Positions 16,887 to 27,388 are shown, counted from the first letter of the stretch. The stretch is 64,000 nucleotides of DNA from Sutcliffiella rhizosphaerae (GCF_917563925.1 NZ_CAKJTJ010000001.1:62001-126000); one strand, 5' to 3'. The notes: generated by a model not told the origin, from the letters alone. Numbers and translations are program-made.

Positions 16887-19055
16887 TTACTCTATATCAT
16901 CTTCTGTTAATTCTTCATTTTCTTCATCTGTTTGTTGATCTTCCAACTTAGGTTGACCTTGAGCACGCTTATTTTTCAAATCAAAATATGCTTCCATAAC
17001 CGCATCTCCAATACGGGTACTTACACCCCCTGTAACATTAAAGTCTGTTGAAGCGTAAGGAACCATAATGGCAAATGCAATTTCCGGATCATCGTAAGGT
17101 GCATAACCTACTAGATTGAAGTTTAGCGTCTCATAATTTGATCTACTACCATCATCATGTTGAACCCTATAAACTGACTCTGCCGTACCTGATTTACCAG
17201 CAGGCTTATATTTTTTTGCCGTGGAACTCTTGGCAGTTCCACTTGTTCCATGATATACACGTCTAAAGCCTTCTTGAACATGTGCAATTTCTGCATCTGT
17301 CATATCCACACGATTGAGTACTTCTGGTTGGAAAGGCTTAACTACTGGTCCCAATCCTTCATCATTACTCGGTTCCCTTATTTCCCTAACAAGCTGCGGC
17401 TTCATACGATAGCCACCATTAGCGATAGTGGAAACATATTGAGCAAGTTGAAGCGTTGTATACGTATCATACTGTCCGATAGACAAGTCAAGCAATAGAC
17501 CAGGTAAGCTTTTATCCGGACCTTCTACTCCGGAGGACTCTCTTGGTAAGTCAATTCCCGTTTCTACTCCCAGTCCAAATTGGGCAAGGTATGCTCTGAA
17601 TGTATCATAAGCGGAAGGCGGAATAAATAATGGCTGCCTTGGGGTATAATTTGCTCCTGCAATGGCCATGGCTATGCGGAACATATATACGTTTGATGAC
17701 CGTTCCAAAGCTGTTAAATCTGTAATACTACCCATGTTCGTATAGGAAGCCTTTCTTAGTGCAGCTTCACTTCTCCCAATATAAAGTGGTGTATCATAAA
17801 AGGAAGAATAAGGGGCAATGACTCCATGCTGATAACCCGCCAAAACTGTTGCACCCTTTACGGTAGATCCCGGTTCGTAAGCTTCCTGTATAGCACCTAA
17901 AGCATGATCATTGATTTCCATTTGTCCCGTTTCTTCATTTCGAAGTAATTGTTTCCCTGCCAAAGATAACACTTCGCCAGTTTTCGGATTCATGACGACT
18001 ACAAATGCACGGTCCAAAAATCTCGCCCCAGCGCTCGGGTTTGCTCTCGTTTCAATTATTGCGTTAGACAAGATTTCTTCTACTTTTTGTTGAAACTCCA
18101 TATCCACTGAAAGGATAAGATCTTTTCCGCGCTGCCCATCGAAAACCTTCTCCTGATGAAGTAGATTACCTGCAGTATCTGTTACATTTCTTACTCTTGC
18201 TTTATTACCTTGAAGGACATTTTCATATTGTGCTTCAAGCTGACTCGTGCCAACTCGGTCGTTACGATTATATCCACGCGCAAGGTATTCGTCTACACGC
18301 TCGCTAGGCAGACCTGAATCTGAAGTTGAAACTTTTCCAAAAATAGAGCTTAATGTGCTGCCAAATTGGTAAGACCGCACAAAGTCAGTTGTAATGTCTA
18401 CCCCTTGTAACTCAGATAACATTTCACTTACCATTGCAAATTCTTTAGCTGATACATCACGGTTTTTTACAATTTGCGGAGTAAGGGAATAGCCTCTATT
18501 AAATTCACGGAAAATGGCAAGTACTTCCTCTTCCTCTTCTGTAATTTCAGCTAGTTGACTTTCTGAAATTCTGTCTAATTGTAGGCGGTAAAGGTCACTT
18601 TCCTCGATTTCTCCATTTGCTACTTTATCCCTATCTTCATCTGTAATGAGCGCTTCTGCTTCTTCTGGACGAGTTAGTATCCAATAGTCCTGTCTATCCC
18701 GAAGCGGTATATTATCCGTATCCATCGTGATTATCTCTGAAAGCTTTTTGGCTACTTCTAGCTGCTCCTTCGATGTGGTAGTTTGCATCCTCGTATATGT
18801 AATTGCATTTAACGGAGTGTTATCCACTACGACATTTTCAAAGCGATCGAATATTTTCCCTCTCGGTACGAGCGTATTAACGGTTACATTCTCAGTTCTG
18901 TCTACTTCTTTTCGGTAATCTTCCCCAAATACAATTTGCACAAATCCAAGTCTAAGGATAAGTGCGGAGAAAAGAAGAAATACCGCAAAAAACAAAAGAT
19001 TCAATCTTGACGGCACATAATTTTTTTTCTTCTTTTTTTGTTTCTGTTTGGTCAT
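16887..19055 (-). CDS. pbpA: Penicillin-binding protein 2a, class B transpeptidase
   Basis: About 722 residues. A lysine-rich cytoplasmic start and one membrane helix (LLFFAVFLLFSALILRLGF) precede a dimerisation domain (about 60-330) and the transpeptidase domain. Active-site motifs are STVK (in EPGSTVKGATV), SSN (ERSSNVYMF) and KSGTAE. It cross-links peptidoglycan during side-wall elongation. The C-terminus is strongly acidic. ATG 19055 lies 8 bases after AAAAGG; a GTG three codons earlier overlaps the SD. pbpA next to pst and yqgE follows B. subtilis. Confidence 0.93.
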   Translation of the reverse strand: MTKQKQKKKKKNYVPSRLNLLFFAVFLLFSALILRLGFVQIVFGEDYRKEVDRTENVTVNTLVPRGKIFDRFENVVVDNTPLNAITYTRMQTTTSKEQLEVAKKLSEIITMDTDNIPLRDRQDYWILTRPEEAEALITDEDRDKVANGEIEESDLYRLQLDRISESQLAEITEEEEEVLAIFREFNRGYSLTPQIVKNRDVSAKEFAMVSEMLSELQGVDITTDFVRSYQFGSTLSSIFGKVSTSDSGLPSERVDEYLARGYNRNDRVGTSQLEAQYENVLQGNKARVRNVTDTAGNLLHQEKVFDGQRGKDLILSVDMEFQQKVEEILSNAIIETRANPSAGARFLDRAFVVVMNPKTGEVLSLAGKQLLRNEETGQMEINDHALGAIQEAYEPGSTVKGATVLAGYQHGVIAPYSSFYDTPLYIGRSEAALRKASYTNMGSITDLTALERSSNVYMFRIAMAIAGANYTPRQPLFIPPSAYDTFRAYLAQFGLGVETGIDLPRESSGVEGPDKSLPGLLLDLSIGQYDTYTTLQLAQYVSTIANGGYRMKPQLVREIREPSNDEGLGPVVKPFQPEVLNRVDMTDAEIAHVQEGFRRVYHGTSGTAKSSTAKKYKPAGKSGTAESVYRVQHDDGSRSNYETLNFNLVGYAPYDDPEIAFAIMVPYASTDFNVTGGVSTRIGDAVMEAYFDLKNKRAQGQPKLEDQQTDEENEELTEDDIE

Positions 19056-19087
19056 TCCATACACCTTTTCATTTAGATTTTTTCCAA

Positions 19088-19127
19088 AAAGTAAGAGACA
19101 CCTAAATGATGTATGGTTAGGTGTCTT
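19088..19127 (-). terminator. Terminator of yqgE
   Basis: GACACCTAA / TTAGGTGTC stem with an 11-base loop; the minus strand continues CTCTTACTTTTTGG. It lies 55 bases after the yqgE stop. Confidence 0.65.
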
Positions 19128-19181
19128 CAGTCTATCTTTATTGTATAAGAATTTGAAAAAAATATCTATTAATAAATGGAA

Positions 19182-20477
19182 TTATGGGGATGATTCTCCT
19201 TCTCCATCTCTTAAAGTTGTCACAATTGGTTGTGGTTCTTCATTTAGCTGATTTGGCTGAAGGGAATCCATGTCGATTTTTCTCACAAATGGATAGATTA
19301 GCGCATGTCCCGCCCCGATAAAACACATTAGAACTGAGATACTTTTATCCGTATCAAAGAATGTAACGGCTATGAGAAACAAAATGATGGACGTTGCTCT
19401 TCCAATATTAAGAAATAACTCCCTTACTACAATATATTCGATTCTCATTTCAGCTGCCCTCCAACCTCTCCCGATTACATCATATGTTAGAGAGACATAT
19501 GGGACGAGCAACAAAGGATAAGCAATTGCAATGGTCACTGCATACATAATCAGCTTCGTATACGTAATGTCAAAAACTAAAAAGCCTATGGAGGCATATA
19601 GTATTAATCCACCTGTAAGTATCGCTTTCTTTCTATACTGTTTTTTGATCAATCGTGTAGCCAAGTAGTAACAGACAAAGGCTACTGCGGAATTTATTAA
19701 TCCGAATGTACCAAGAGCAAGTTCACTGTCTGTTGTAATAAAAACTAATACGGAAACGGCAAAAATAAAAGTACCCTCTCTTAAGCCTTGAAAAATATGA
19801 GCATTTGTAATGTATTTCCAGTTAAGATTATTCTTTCTTTCATGGAGAATTCGTTTTAGTTCATACACACCTTCTGCGCCACGTCTTTTTAGGAACAAAC
19901 TAAAAATAACAGCAGCAAAAAATAGTACAAGGGATACAGAAAAGATAACGGTATAACCAGTGAATTTGTCTAGTCTCGAAATGATAAATCCCGCTGCAAA
20001 TGGGCCAATCATCCCACCTACAGAATTCAATATCCCTAAAAATCCGTTAAAAAAATCCCTAGTTTCTGGTTCTGTTATTTCAAACGTTAATACGTTGAAG
20101 GCCAGCCAGTAAAATCCATACCCGATTCCTAATAAAGCTCCAAGTACCAACAAGTATGAAGATGCTTTATCTCCAATAAATAGGACAAACAAATAAAAAA
20201 GTGCCAAGAATACAACACCAAGTCGTAACACTATGACACGATCGATTTTTTTTGCCCACCTTCCTGCCAGAATAAAGGTAAGTGGTTGAAACACTACGAT
20301 TGCTAAATTATAAAACCCTAAGTGACTAAATTCGCCGGATTGTTTCCATAAATAAACGTTAACAAAAGTATTAGATAAGGCGATACTGAGTGAGTATAGC
20401 CCCCCGATTACTAATAGTAGCATCAAGTCTCTGTTTACCTCTACATCACCAATAATTTTTTTAAATACTGCCATCAT
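19182..20477 (-). CDS. yqgE: MFS-type transporter YqgE
   Basis: 431 residues, about twelve hydrophobic segments in two halves with a charged central loop (FLKRRGAEGVYELKRILHERKN). LAGRWAKKIDRVIVLRLG after helix 2 is a loop-2 MFS motif variant. The substrate is unknown; proteins of this type are often drug or metabolite exporters. Flanked by pbpA and sodA as in B. subtilis, which supports the symbol. ATG pair at 20477/20474 after GGAG. Confidence 0.82.
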   Translation of the reverse strand: MMAVFKKIIGDVEVNRDLMLLLVIGGLYSLSIALSNTFVNVYLWKQSGEFSHLGFYNLAIVVFQPLTFILAGRWAKKIDRVIVLRLGVVFLALFYLFVLFIGDKASSYLLVLGALLGIGYGFYWLAFNVLTFEITEPETRDFFNGFLGILNSVGGMIGPFAAGFIISRLDKFTGYTVIFSVSLVLFFAAVIFSLFLKRRGAEGVYELKRILHERKNNLNWKYITNAHIFQGLREGTFIFAVSVLVFITTDSELALGTFGLINSAVAFVCYYLATRLIKKQYRKKAILTGGLILYASIGFLVFDITYTKLIMYAVTIAIAYPLLLVPYVSLTYDVIGRGWRAAEMRIEYIVVRELFLNIGRATSIILFLIAVTFFDTDKSISVLMCFIGAGHALIYPFVRKIDMDSLQPNQLNEEPQPIVTTLRDGEGESSP

Positions 20478-20535
20478 TACCCCGCTCCTTTATCTACGCT
20501 TATTGTGGCTAAAAAAAACGGGAGTTATGTACAAA

Positions 20536-20573
20536 AAGAAAAACCTCCGCTTCTAAAAAGAGTGGAGGTTTCA
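20536..20573 (-). terminator. Distal terminator of tandem pair after sodA
   Basis: Minus strand AAACCTCC(A)CT...AG(C)GGAGGTTT followed by TTCTTTTTG. The outer stem AAACCTCC/GGAGGTTT is the same as in the terminator at 20621-20655. Confidence 0.75.
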
Positions 20574-20620
20574 GAATTTATATGAACACTGAATACTATA
20601 TCATTTTATGTTTCTTTCCA

Positions 20621-20655
20621 CAAAAAACCTCCGTATCAAAATATACGGAGGTTTC
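20621..20655 (-). terminator. Proximal terminator of sodA
   Basis: Minus strand AAACCTCCGTAT-attttg-ATACGGAGGTTT followed by a T run, ten bases after the sodA stop. Confidence 0.9.
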
Positions 20656-20664
20656 ACTAGAAAA

Positions 20665-21273
20665 TTATTTTGCTTCGTTGTAAAGCTTACCTACTACATC
20701 CCAGTTAATAACGTTGAAGAACGCATTGATGTAGTCAGGACGACGGTTTTGGTAGTTTAGGTAGTAAGCATGCTCCCAAACATCCAATCCAAGAACAGGT
20801 GTTTTACCTTCCATTAATGGAGAATCTTGATTTGGTGTGCTAGTAATTTCAAGCTCACCGTTGTTTACTACTAACCACGCCCAACCAGAACCAAAGCGAG
20901 TAGCAGCAGCTTTTGAAAATTCTTCTTTGAAATTTTCAAATGTACCGAATTTGCTTGTAAGAGCATCTGCCAATTCACCAGTTGGAGCAGAAGCACCACC
21001 AGGAGTTAGGATATTCCAGAATAGGCTGTGGTTCGCATGGCCACCACCGTGGTTACGAACTGCAGTCTTAATGTTTTCAGGAACAGCTTCCATGTTAGAA
21101 ATTAACTCTTCTACACTTTTACCTTGAAGTTCAGTGTTACCCTCCAAAGCAGCATTGATTCCAGTAACATAAGTGTTATGGTGTTTCGTGTGGTGAATGT
21201 TCATTGTTTCTTTGTCGATGTGAGGCTCTAATGCATCATAAGCATAAGGTAATTGTGGTAATTCGTATGCCAT
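20665..21273 (-). CDS. sodA: Superoxide dismutase (Mn)
   Basis: 202 residues, full length for the Fe/Mn family. Metal ligands are visible: H27 in [13 protein letters not shown], the histidine of NHSLFWNIL, and D and H in [34 protein letters not shown] and the glutamine-containing NPNQDSPL region favour manganese. It dismutates superoxide in the cytosol. SD AGGAGG before ATG 21273. Flanked by terminators, so it is probably monocistronic. Confidence 0.96.
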   Translation of the reverse strand: MAYELPQLPYAYDALEPHIDKETMNIHHTKHHNTYVTGINAALEGNTELQGKSVEELISNMEAVPENIKTAVRNHGGGHANHSLFWNILTPGGASAPTGELADALTSKFGTFENFKEEFSKAAATRFGSGWAWLVVNNGELEITSTPNQDSPLMEGKTPVLGLDVWEHAYYLNYQNRRPDYINAFFNVINWDVVGKLYNEAK

Positions 21274-21403
21274 AATTATCTCCTCCTAATTTTTATGTAA
21301 GGTTCAGAATCATAAGAAGATTGCTTCTTAATATCTGTTATGTTCAGATTACCAAAACTTGTACAATCTTTCAATCAATCTGCTCCAGTAGAAAAGATTA
21401 TTA

Positions 21404-22411
<1,008 letters not shown>

Positions 22412-22486
22412 TTAAGTTAAACAATTTTAGTATAACCTTATTAAATCACTTCATGATGCTTTTATACTAGTCTTAGAAATGGCTGA

Positions 22487-22966
22487 TTAAATAAAAATGA
22501 TGAAGACAACAATCATAATACCTTGGATTATCCCTTTTACGATTGCACTGCTAAAAAGACCAACAACAGAACCAAACCCTGCCTTTACAGATGTTTTCCA
22601 ATCACTCTTCTGAAACAATATCTCTCCTAGTATAGCCCCTAAGAATGGTCCAAGGATGATTCCTGCAACAGGAATCAGAAATGGCCCGACAATCAGCCCG
22701 ATCGTACTGCCCCAAATAGAAGCATTACTACCACCAAATTTTCTAACACCTAAAAGATTTGAAAAATAATCTGCGACAAATAGTAACACAACAAATAAAG
22801 CGGTAATGACCCAAAATAATAAGGTTAGCTTTTCAAAAGAAAAAAAGATGCCATAAAGAATAAACCCGCCCAACAAAAAGAGAACACTCGGGATAATCGG
22901 ATAGATAAGACCAATAAACGCTATAACAAATAATGCGATAATAATTATCCAGTATAATATATCCAC
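22487..22966 (-). CDS. yqgC: DUF456 family membrane protein YqgC
   Basis: 159 residues, four to five hydrophobic segments rich in glycine (GPFLIPVAGIILGPFLGAI; GEILFQKSDWKTSVKAGFG), the DUF456 pattern. Start GTG 22966, 7 bases after AGAAGGATGG. Function unknown. Its neighbourhood to sodA (interrupted here by pfkA) supports the B. subtilis name. Confidence 0.8.
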   Translation of the reverse strand: MDILYWIIIIALFVIAFIGLIYPIIPSVLFLLGGFILYGIFFSFEKLTLLFWVITALFVVLLFVADYFSNLLGVRKFGGSNASIWGSTIGLIVGPFLIPVAGIILGPFLGAILGEILFQKSDWKTSVKAGFGSVVGLFSSAIVKGIIQGIMIVVFIIFI

Positions 22967-22991
22967 AATTTTACCATCCTTCTCTTCATGA

Positions 22992-23028
22992 TATTAAAAA
23001 CCAGACCCTATAAAAAGAGTCTGGTTTC
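22992..23028 (-). terminator. Terminator of Na/Pi cotransporter gene
   Basis: AAACCAGAC / GTCTGGTTT stem, loop of 12 bases, minus-strand T run TTTTTAATAT. It lies 17 bases after the stop at 23045. Confidence 0.85.
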
Positions 23029-23044
23029 CATACGTAATGGATGC

Positions 23045-24685
23045 TTATAAAGATTCGTGATCTTCACCTAATACTGCCTCAGCGATATTTACTGCATGAT
23101 CTCCAATACGTTCTAAGTTACTAATGATGTCAACAAAAACGATTCCAGCTTGTCCGGTACATAAGCCTTCATTCATACGAATGATATGTTTTTTACGAAG
23201 TGAGCGTTCCATTTTATCAATCTGGTCCTCTTTCTTCCTTACATCATTAGCCAATTCTTTGTTATTTGTTTTTAAGGATTCAATTGCTTCTTTTACTGTA
23301 GTAATTGTTAAATTAAACATTTCTTCAAGATCTACTTCTGCAGCCTCTGTAAGCTCCACTTTGTTTCGAATTTGGTAATCAACCAATTCTACAACATTTT
23401 CAAAATGGTCTCCAATTCGTTCAATATCGCGAACTGTATCCATTAAAACAGAATGCTCTTCAGATTCATTATCGGTAAGAGAACTTGAAGACAGCTTCAC
23501 AAGATAGTCAGTAATTTTACGATCTAAATTGTTAATGGCATCTTCTATTTGATATGTTTTTTCAGCATATTTGGACGTTCCTGTTTTTAAGTACTCGTGA
23601 CTAGTTTCTAGACCTGCTATGGAGAATTCACCCATTCTAAGTACTTCTTCTTTTGCTTGCCCTAACGCAAGAGAAGGAGATTGCTCGATAAATATAGGGT
23701 CTAGATGTTTTGCCTTATACTCCATAATATGGTCTTCACCAGGAATAATTTTCGTTACAATCAAGGCGAGTAAACCAATAAACGGAAACTGAATAATCAC
23801 ATTCGCTACGTTATATGAACCATGCGCAAAAGCAATGGTCATTGCTGGATTCAGGTTTAACGTTGCTTGTAAATACTCAATGAATATTTGAAACGGTATC
23901 AAGAATATCATAATAATAATCGCACCGATTACATTGAACATTACGTGAGACATAGCAGCACGTTTAGCAGCAACACTAGTACCGATTGCAGCAAGAACTG
24001 CTGTAACTGTCGTACCGATATTGTCCCCGATTAAAACAGGCAATGCAGCACTAAGCTCAATTGCATCTTGTTGATATAACTGTTGAAGTACACCGATTGC
24101 TGCTGTGGAACTTTGAACAATTAGCGTAAATACTGTACCTACAACTAAACCTAAAATAGGATTATCACTCAATGATACGGTAAGATCAGCAAATGCTTGC
24201 AGCTCACTTAGTGGCTTTAGACCGTTACCCATTGTTTTTAACCCAAAGAAAAGAGCTCCAAAACCAAAGACGATTTGCCCTAGATATTGAATTTTGTGGT
24301 TTTTAAAGAAAAATAAAAGAACTGCTCCTACCGCAATGATTGGTAAGGCATACTCATCAATCTTTATCCCAATAATAAAAGCAGTTACAGTCGTACCGAT
24401 GTTAGCACCCATTATAACACCGATTGCTTGACGTAAAGACATAAACCCTGCACTAACTAAACCAACTGTCAGGGCAGTCGTTCCAGAACTGGATTGGATA
24501 AGAACCGTTACAAAAATACCCGCTAATACACCCATAAACGGATTTGTCGTAAAACGATCTAGAATATCCCTCAGCTTATCACCCGCTGATTTTTGCAGTC
24601 CATCAGCCATGTATTTTATCCCGAAAAGAAAAATACCAAGACCACCAATAAATTCAAAAATAATCTTTTGAACATCCAAGTCCAA
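23045..24685 (-). CDS. Na/Pi cotransporter family protein with PhoU-like domain
   Basis: About 546 residues. The membrane part (about 10-315) holds two inverted PNaS repeats with the QSSS/T signatures VLIQSSSGTTALTVGL and LIVQSSTAAIGVLQQL. The C-terminal part (about 340-546) is a PhoU-like helical bundle (MDTVRDIERIGDHFENVVEL; ISNLERIGDHAVNIAEAVLG). It probably moves phosphate with sodium and senses it through the PhoU-like part. The best start is TTG 24685, 9 bases after AAGGGG; a TTG at 24694 abuts the SD. An 11-bp array of Pho-box-like repeats lies upstream. Confidence 0.9.
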   Translation of the reverse strand: MDLDVQKIIFEFIGGLGIFLFGIKYMADGLQKSAGDKLRDILDRFTTNPFMGVLAGIFVTVLIQSSSGTTALTVGLVSAGFMSLRQAIGVIMGANIGTTVTAFIIGIKIDEYALPIIAVGAVLLFFFKNHKIQYLGQIVFGFGALFFGLKTMGNGLKPLSELQAFADLTVSLSDNPILGLVVGTVFTLIVQSSTAAIGVLQQLYQQDAIELSAALPVLIGDNIGTTVTAVLAAIGTSVAAKRAAMSHVMFNVIGAIIIMIFLIPFQIFIEYLQATLNLNPAMTIAFAHGSYNVANVIIQFPFIGLLALIVTKIIPGEDHIMEYKAKHLDPIFIEQSPSLALGQAKEEVLRMGEFSIAGLETSHEYLKTGTSKYAEKTYQIEDAINNLDRKITDYLVKLSSSSLTDNESEEHSVLMDTVRDIERIGDHFENVVELVDYQIRNKVELTEAAEVDLEEMFNLTITTVKEAIESLKTNNKELANDVRKKEDQIDKMERSLRKKHIIRMNEGLCTGQAGIVFVDIISNLERIGDHAVNIAEAVLGEDHESL

Positions 24686-24756
24686 TACTTTCAACCCCTT
24701 AATCTAAAAGCTTAATTACAGTCGACAAAAAACTACAATAAAAAACCCCCTACAAT

Positions 24757-24817
24757 TATTAACGTAAAGTAACGACTTTGTAAATATCATTCACAATAAA
24801 TTTACATTAACTTTACA
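24757..24817. promoter_or_regulatory. Divergent Pho-box-like lattice
   Basis: On the + strand TTCACA, TTTACA, TTTACA begin at 24790, 24801 and 24812. On the minus strand TTTACA, GTTACT, TTAATA occupy 24784-24779, 24773-24768 and 24762-24757. All six sit on one 11-bp register across 61 bases. The + half is a good PhoP site and the minus half is weaker. It lies between the Na/Pi cotransporter gene and the DUF1189 gene, facing each. Confidence 0.62.
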
Positions 24818-24924
24818 ATCTGTAACTTGAAATTTACATACGAATCATTGATGATTTTTTATTGTCCACTATGACGAGATAAGGTACGATAAGAAGTGAT
24901 ATTTAAACAAAAGGACTGACTGGA

Positions 24925-25452
24925 TTGAGTATATTCTTACAATTAATAAAAAGTCTTTATTCTCCAAAAACTATGGCTGCTTTCCGCTTTCAAGGAATAG
25001 GCAAAACAATACTTTACGTATTTTTTCTTGTACTAGTTACTTCTATTCCCCTCTTTATTAGTTTTGGAACCAACGCATTTGATATTTTAGATAATTTAGA
25101 TGAATCAACTGCAGACCTTGACCAATTAATGGTCATCTTTATCGTTTTGGGTTATATATATTTCAGTGGAATAAAGTTTGTTCAAATTAGTATTTTGGCA
25201 ATGTTTGGATTAATTATTAAAAAATGGACTGGTCGCCATAACCTACAATATCGTCATTTATGGTTATTATCGGCTTATGCGGTGACATTACCTACCATTA
25301 TCTTTTCTCTTTTGCAGGCATTTCAGATTGCTTCTCTAGGATCCGAGACTCTTTATCCCATCATCAGTTTCACAATTTGTCTCTTTATCCTTTTCCTAGT
25401 TATTAAACAAGTTAAAGTGAGAAAACCACAACCGCCATCAAATAAGATGTAA
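24925..25452 (+). CDS. DUF1189 family membrane protein
   Basis: 175 residues. The N-terminus IFLQLIKSLYSPKTMAAFRF is typical of DUF1189, with a short amphipathic start followed by about five membrane helices. Some family members are annotated near maltodextrin genes, but function is unknown. Start TTG 24925, 9 bases after AAAAGGA. It may be B. subtilis YqgB by position. The upstream Pho-like repeats face it, so phosphate control is plausible. A strong terminator follows at 25549. Confidence 0.75.
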   Translation: MSIFLQLIKSLYSPKTMAAFRFQGIGKTILYVFFLVLVTSIPLFISFGTNAFDILDNLDESTADLDQLMVIFIVLGYIYFSGIKFVQISILAMFGLIIKKWTGRHNLQYRHLWLLSAYAVTLPTIIFSLLQAFQIASLGSETLYPIISFTICLFILFLVIKQVKVRKPQPPSNKM

Positions 25453-25548
25453 GTTGCTTTTACGATTTTAATTAATTTCACCTAATAAACGTTATTGTCG
25501 AGCACCTTTCCTAACAGTAGTTTTCAAGCAACGAGTTACAATCTTTTA

Positions 25549-25575
25549 GAACACCGATTCTTCGGTGTTTTTTTC
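25549..25575 (+). terminator. Terminator of DUF1189 gene
   Basis: ACACCGA-TTCT-TCGGTGT followed by seven more T, about 100 bases after the stop at 25452. It directly abuts the yqfZ promoter. Confidence 0.88.
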
Positions 25576-25576
25576 G

Positions 25577-25604
25577 TCATATTATTCCCGGACAAGCATA
25601 GAAT
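25577..25604 (+). promoter_or_regulatory. SigE-type sporulation promoter of yqfZ
   Basis: TCATATT (-35, exact fit to KMATATT), 13-base spacer, then CATAGAAT (-10, one mismatch to CATACAHT). It ends 33 bases before the yqfZ start. Mother-cell expression early in sporulation is implied. Confidence 0.72.
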
Positions 25605-25636
25605 GAATTATGTTTTCATGTTTGGGAGGGAATAAA

Positions 25637-25975
25637 ATGATTCGCCTACTAGTTGTAGCTTTAATTTGTATTACTATATACAGCATATATTTTGATTTAA
25701 CTTCTGGAACAATACCGGAAGGAACATCAGCCATTGCCTCTGCTCCTCTCACAGACGACTCTTCTAACCAATTTGAAGAGATTTCTTCAAATGAACCTTA
25801 CTTAGAAGTGGAAGTTATGGCAGGTGATACTGTGCTCACCATTGCCGAAAAAATTGCTAATAAACCCATACCCGTTTCCATTCAACAACTAATTGAGGAC
25901 TTTCAAACTTTGAATGAAGGAATTTCTCCTGAAAAAATTCAAATAGGTAAAATATACAAATTCCCTGTCTATTAA
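25637..25975 (+). CDS. yqfZ: LysM-domain secreted sporulation protein YqfZ
   Basis: 112 residues. A hydrophobic N-terminal segment (LLVVALICITIYSIYFDLT) acts as signal or anchor, then a serine/threonine-rich linker, then a LysM domain from about residue 56 (VEVMAGDTVLTIAEKIANK ... KIQIGKIYKFPVY). LysM binds peptidoglycan, so it probably acts at the cell or spore wall. Start ATG 25637, 6 bases after GGGAGGG. It precedes ispG as in B. subtilis, and a SigE promoter is visible upstream. Confidence 0.82.
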   Translation: MIRLLVVALICITIYSIYFDLTSGTIPEGTSAIASAPLTDDSSNQFEEISSNEPYLEVEVMAGDTVLTIAEKIANKPIPVSIQQLIEDFQTLNEGISPEKIQIGKIYKFPVY

Positions 25976-25990
25976 CAGGGATCTTTTCAG
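25962..25990 (+). terminator. Weak terminator at yqfZ end
   Basis: CCCTGT / ACAGGG hairpin spanning the yqfZ stop, followed by ATCTTTT. The stem is short, so readthrough is likely. Confidence 0.5.
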
Positions 25991-26138
25991 TTTTCTACTT
26001 GCATGTTGTTTGAAAGCTTTTTGTAAACTAAATGCAGGATAGGAATTCTAATTAAGTTCATAAAAACAACAAGGTTTGCGAAAACACCTATCTTTTTCAC
26101 TTGTCATAAGGTCAGACGATTGTTAAAATATGTTTGGT

Positions 26139-26166
26139 GCTAGTGGTTAATACTAGCTTTTTTTTA
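26139..26166 (+). terminator. Second terminator between yqfZ and ispG
   Basis: GCTAGT-ggttaat-ACTAGC followed by eight T. It lies 70 bases before ispG and either backs up the yqfZ terminator or attenuates an ispG leader. Confidence 0.7.
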
Positions 26167-26234
26167 CATGAACAAGTAATCTGAAGGTAGATATGTTTTG
26201 ATTTCTAGATCATTCCTAAAGGAGCGATTCATTC

Positions 26235-27341
26235 GTGAATGAAATAATACATCGTACAAAAACACGCCCAGTGAAGGTAGGTAACCTCACAATAGGTGGA
26301 AGTAACGAATTATTTATACAAAGTATGACAACAACAAAGACCCATGATGTTGAGGCAACGGTAGCAGAAATTAAACGATTGGAAGAAGCAGGCTGCCAGG
26401 TAGTGCGTGTTGCATGTCCAGACGAGCGAGCTGCAAATGCAATCGCCGATATAAAGCGTCAAATTAATATTCCACTTGTAGCAGATATTCATTTTGATTA
26501 CAAGCTAGCCCTTAAAGCTATTGAAGGTGGAGTTGATAAGATCCGCATTAACCCTGGAAACATAGGGCGACGCGAAAAAGTGGAAGCAGTAGTAAAGGCG
26601 TGTAAAGAAAAAGGGATTCCTATCCGTATTGGAGTAAATGCCGGATCTCTTGAAAAAAGAATCATTGAAAAATATGGATATCCTACGGCGGATGGGATGG
26701 TGGAAAGCGCTCTTCATCACATAAAAATTCTCGAGGATCTCGATTTTCATGACATCATTGTCTCCATGAAAGCGTCAGATGTGAACTTAGCTATTGAAGC
26801 ATATGAGAAGGCTGCAAAAGCTTTCGATTATCCTCTACATTTAGGCATCACGGAATCCGGTACTCTTTTTGCTGGAACTGTAAAAAGTGCCGCTGGCTTA
26901 GGTGCCATTTTAAATAAAGGGATTGGGAATACTTTACGTATTAGCTTAAGCGCAGACCCTGTAGAAGAAGTAAAGGTTGCTCGTGAATTACTAAAATCAT
27001 TTGGTCTTTCTTCCAATGCAGCAACATTAATTTCATGTCCGACTTGTGGTCGTATTGAAATTGATTTAATTAGCATTGCGAATGAAGTGGAAGAATATAT
27101 CTCTAAAATTAAAGCCCCAATTAAAGTGGCGGTGCTTGGCTGCGCAGTTAACGGTCCTGGCGAAGCAAGAGAAGCAGATATAGGAATTGCTGGTGCACGC
27201 GGAGAAGGTCTGCTGTTCCGTAAAGGGGAAATTGTTCGAAAAGTTCCTGAAGCGATTATGGTAGAAGAACTAAAGAAAGAGATCGACAAAATTGCGGAAG
27301 AATATTTTGAAAAACAAGAAGCAGAAAAGGCAAAAGCTTGA
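26235..27341 (+). CDS. ispG: 4-hydroxy-3-methylbut-2-en-1-yl diphosphate synthase
   Basis: 368 residues. It converts MEcPP to HMBPP in the MEP isoprenoid pathway. The TIM-barrel half starts at about residue 8 ([26 protein letters not shown]). The C-terminal half carries the iron-sulfur cysteines in [12 protein letters not shown] and [12 protein letters not shown]. Start is GTG 26235 after AAAGGAG. ispH, the next enzyme in the pathway, is also in this window at 36731. A strong terminator overlaps its stop. Confidence 0.97.
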   Translation: MNEIIHRTKTRPVKVGNLTIGGSNELFIQSMTTTKTHDVEATVAEIKRLEEAGCQVVRVACPDERAANAIADIKRQINIPLVADIHFDYKLALKAIEGGVDKIRINPGNIGRREKVEAVVKACKEKGIPIRIGVNAGSLEKRIIEKYGYPTADGMVESALHHIKILEDLDFHDIIVSMKASDVNLAIEAYEKAAKAFDYPLHLGITESGTLFAGTVKSAAGLGAILNKGIGNTLRISLSADPVEEVKVARELLKSFGLSSNAATLISCPTCGRIEIDLISIANEVEEYISKIKAPIKVAVLGCAVNGPGEAREADIGIAGARGEGLLFRKGEIVRKVPEAIMVEELKKEIDKIAEEYFEKQEAEKAKA

Positions 27342-27370
27342 CACCAAAATTGGTGTCAAGCTTTTTTTCT
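27331..27370 (+). terminator. Terminator of ispG
   Basis: AGCTTGACACCA-AAAT-TGGTGTCAAGCT followed by seven T. The ispG stop codon is inside the left arm. An A-rich left flank lets it work in part for yqfX as well. Confidence 0.93.
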
Positions 27371-27388
27371 CAGTCATAGGCTGAGTGG

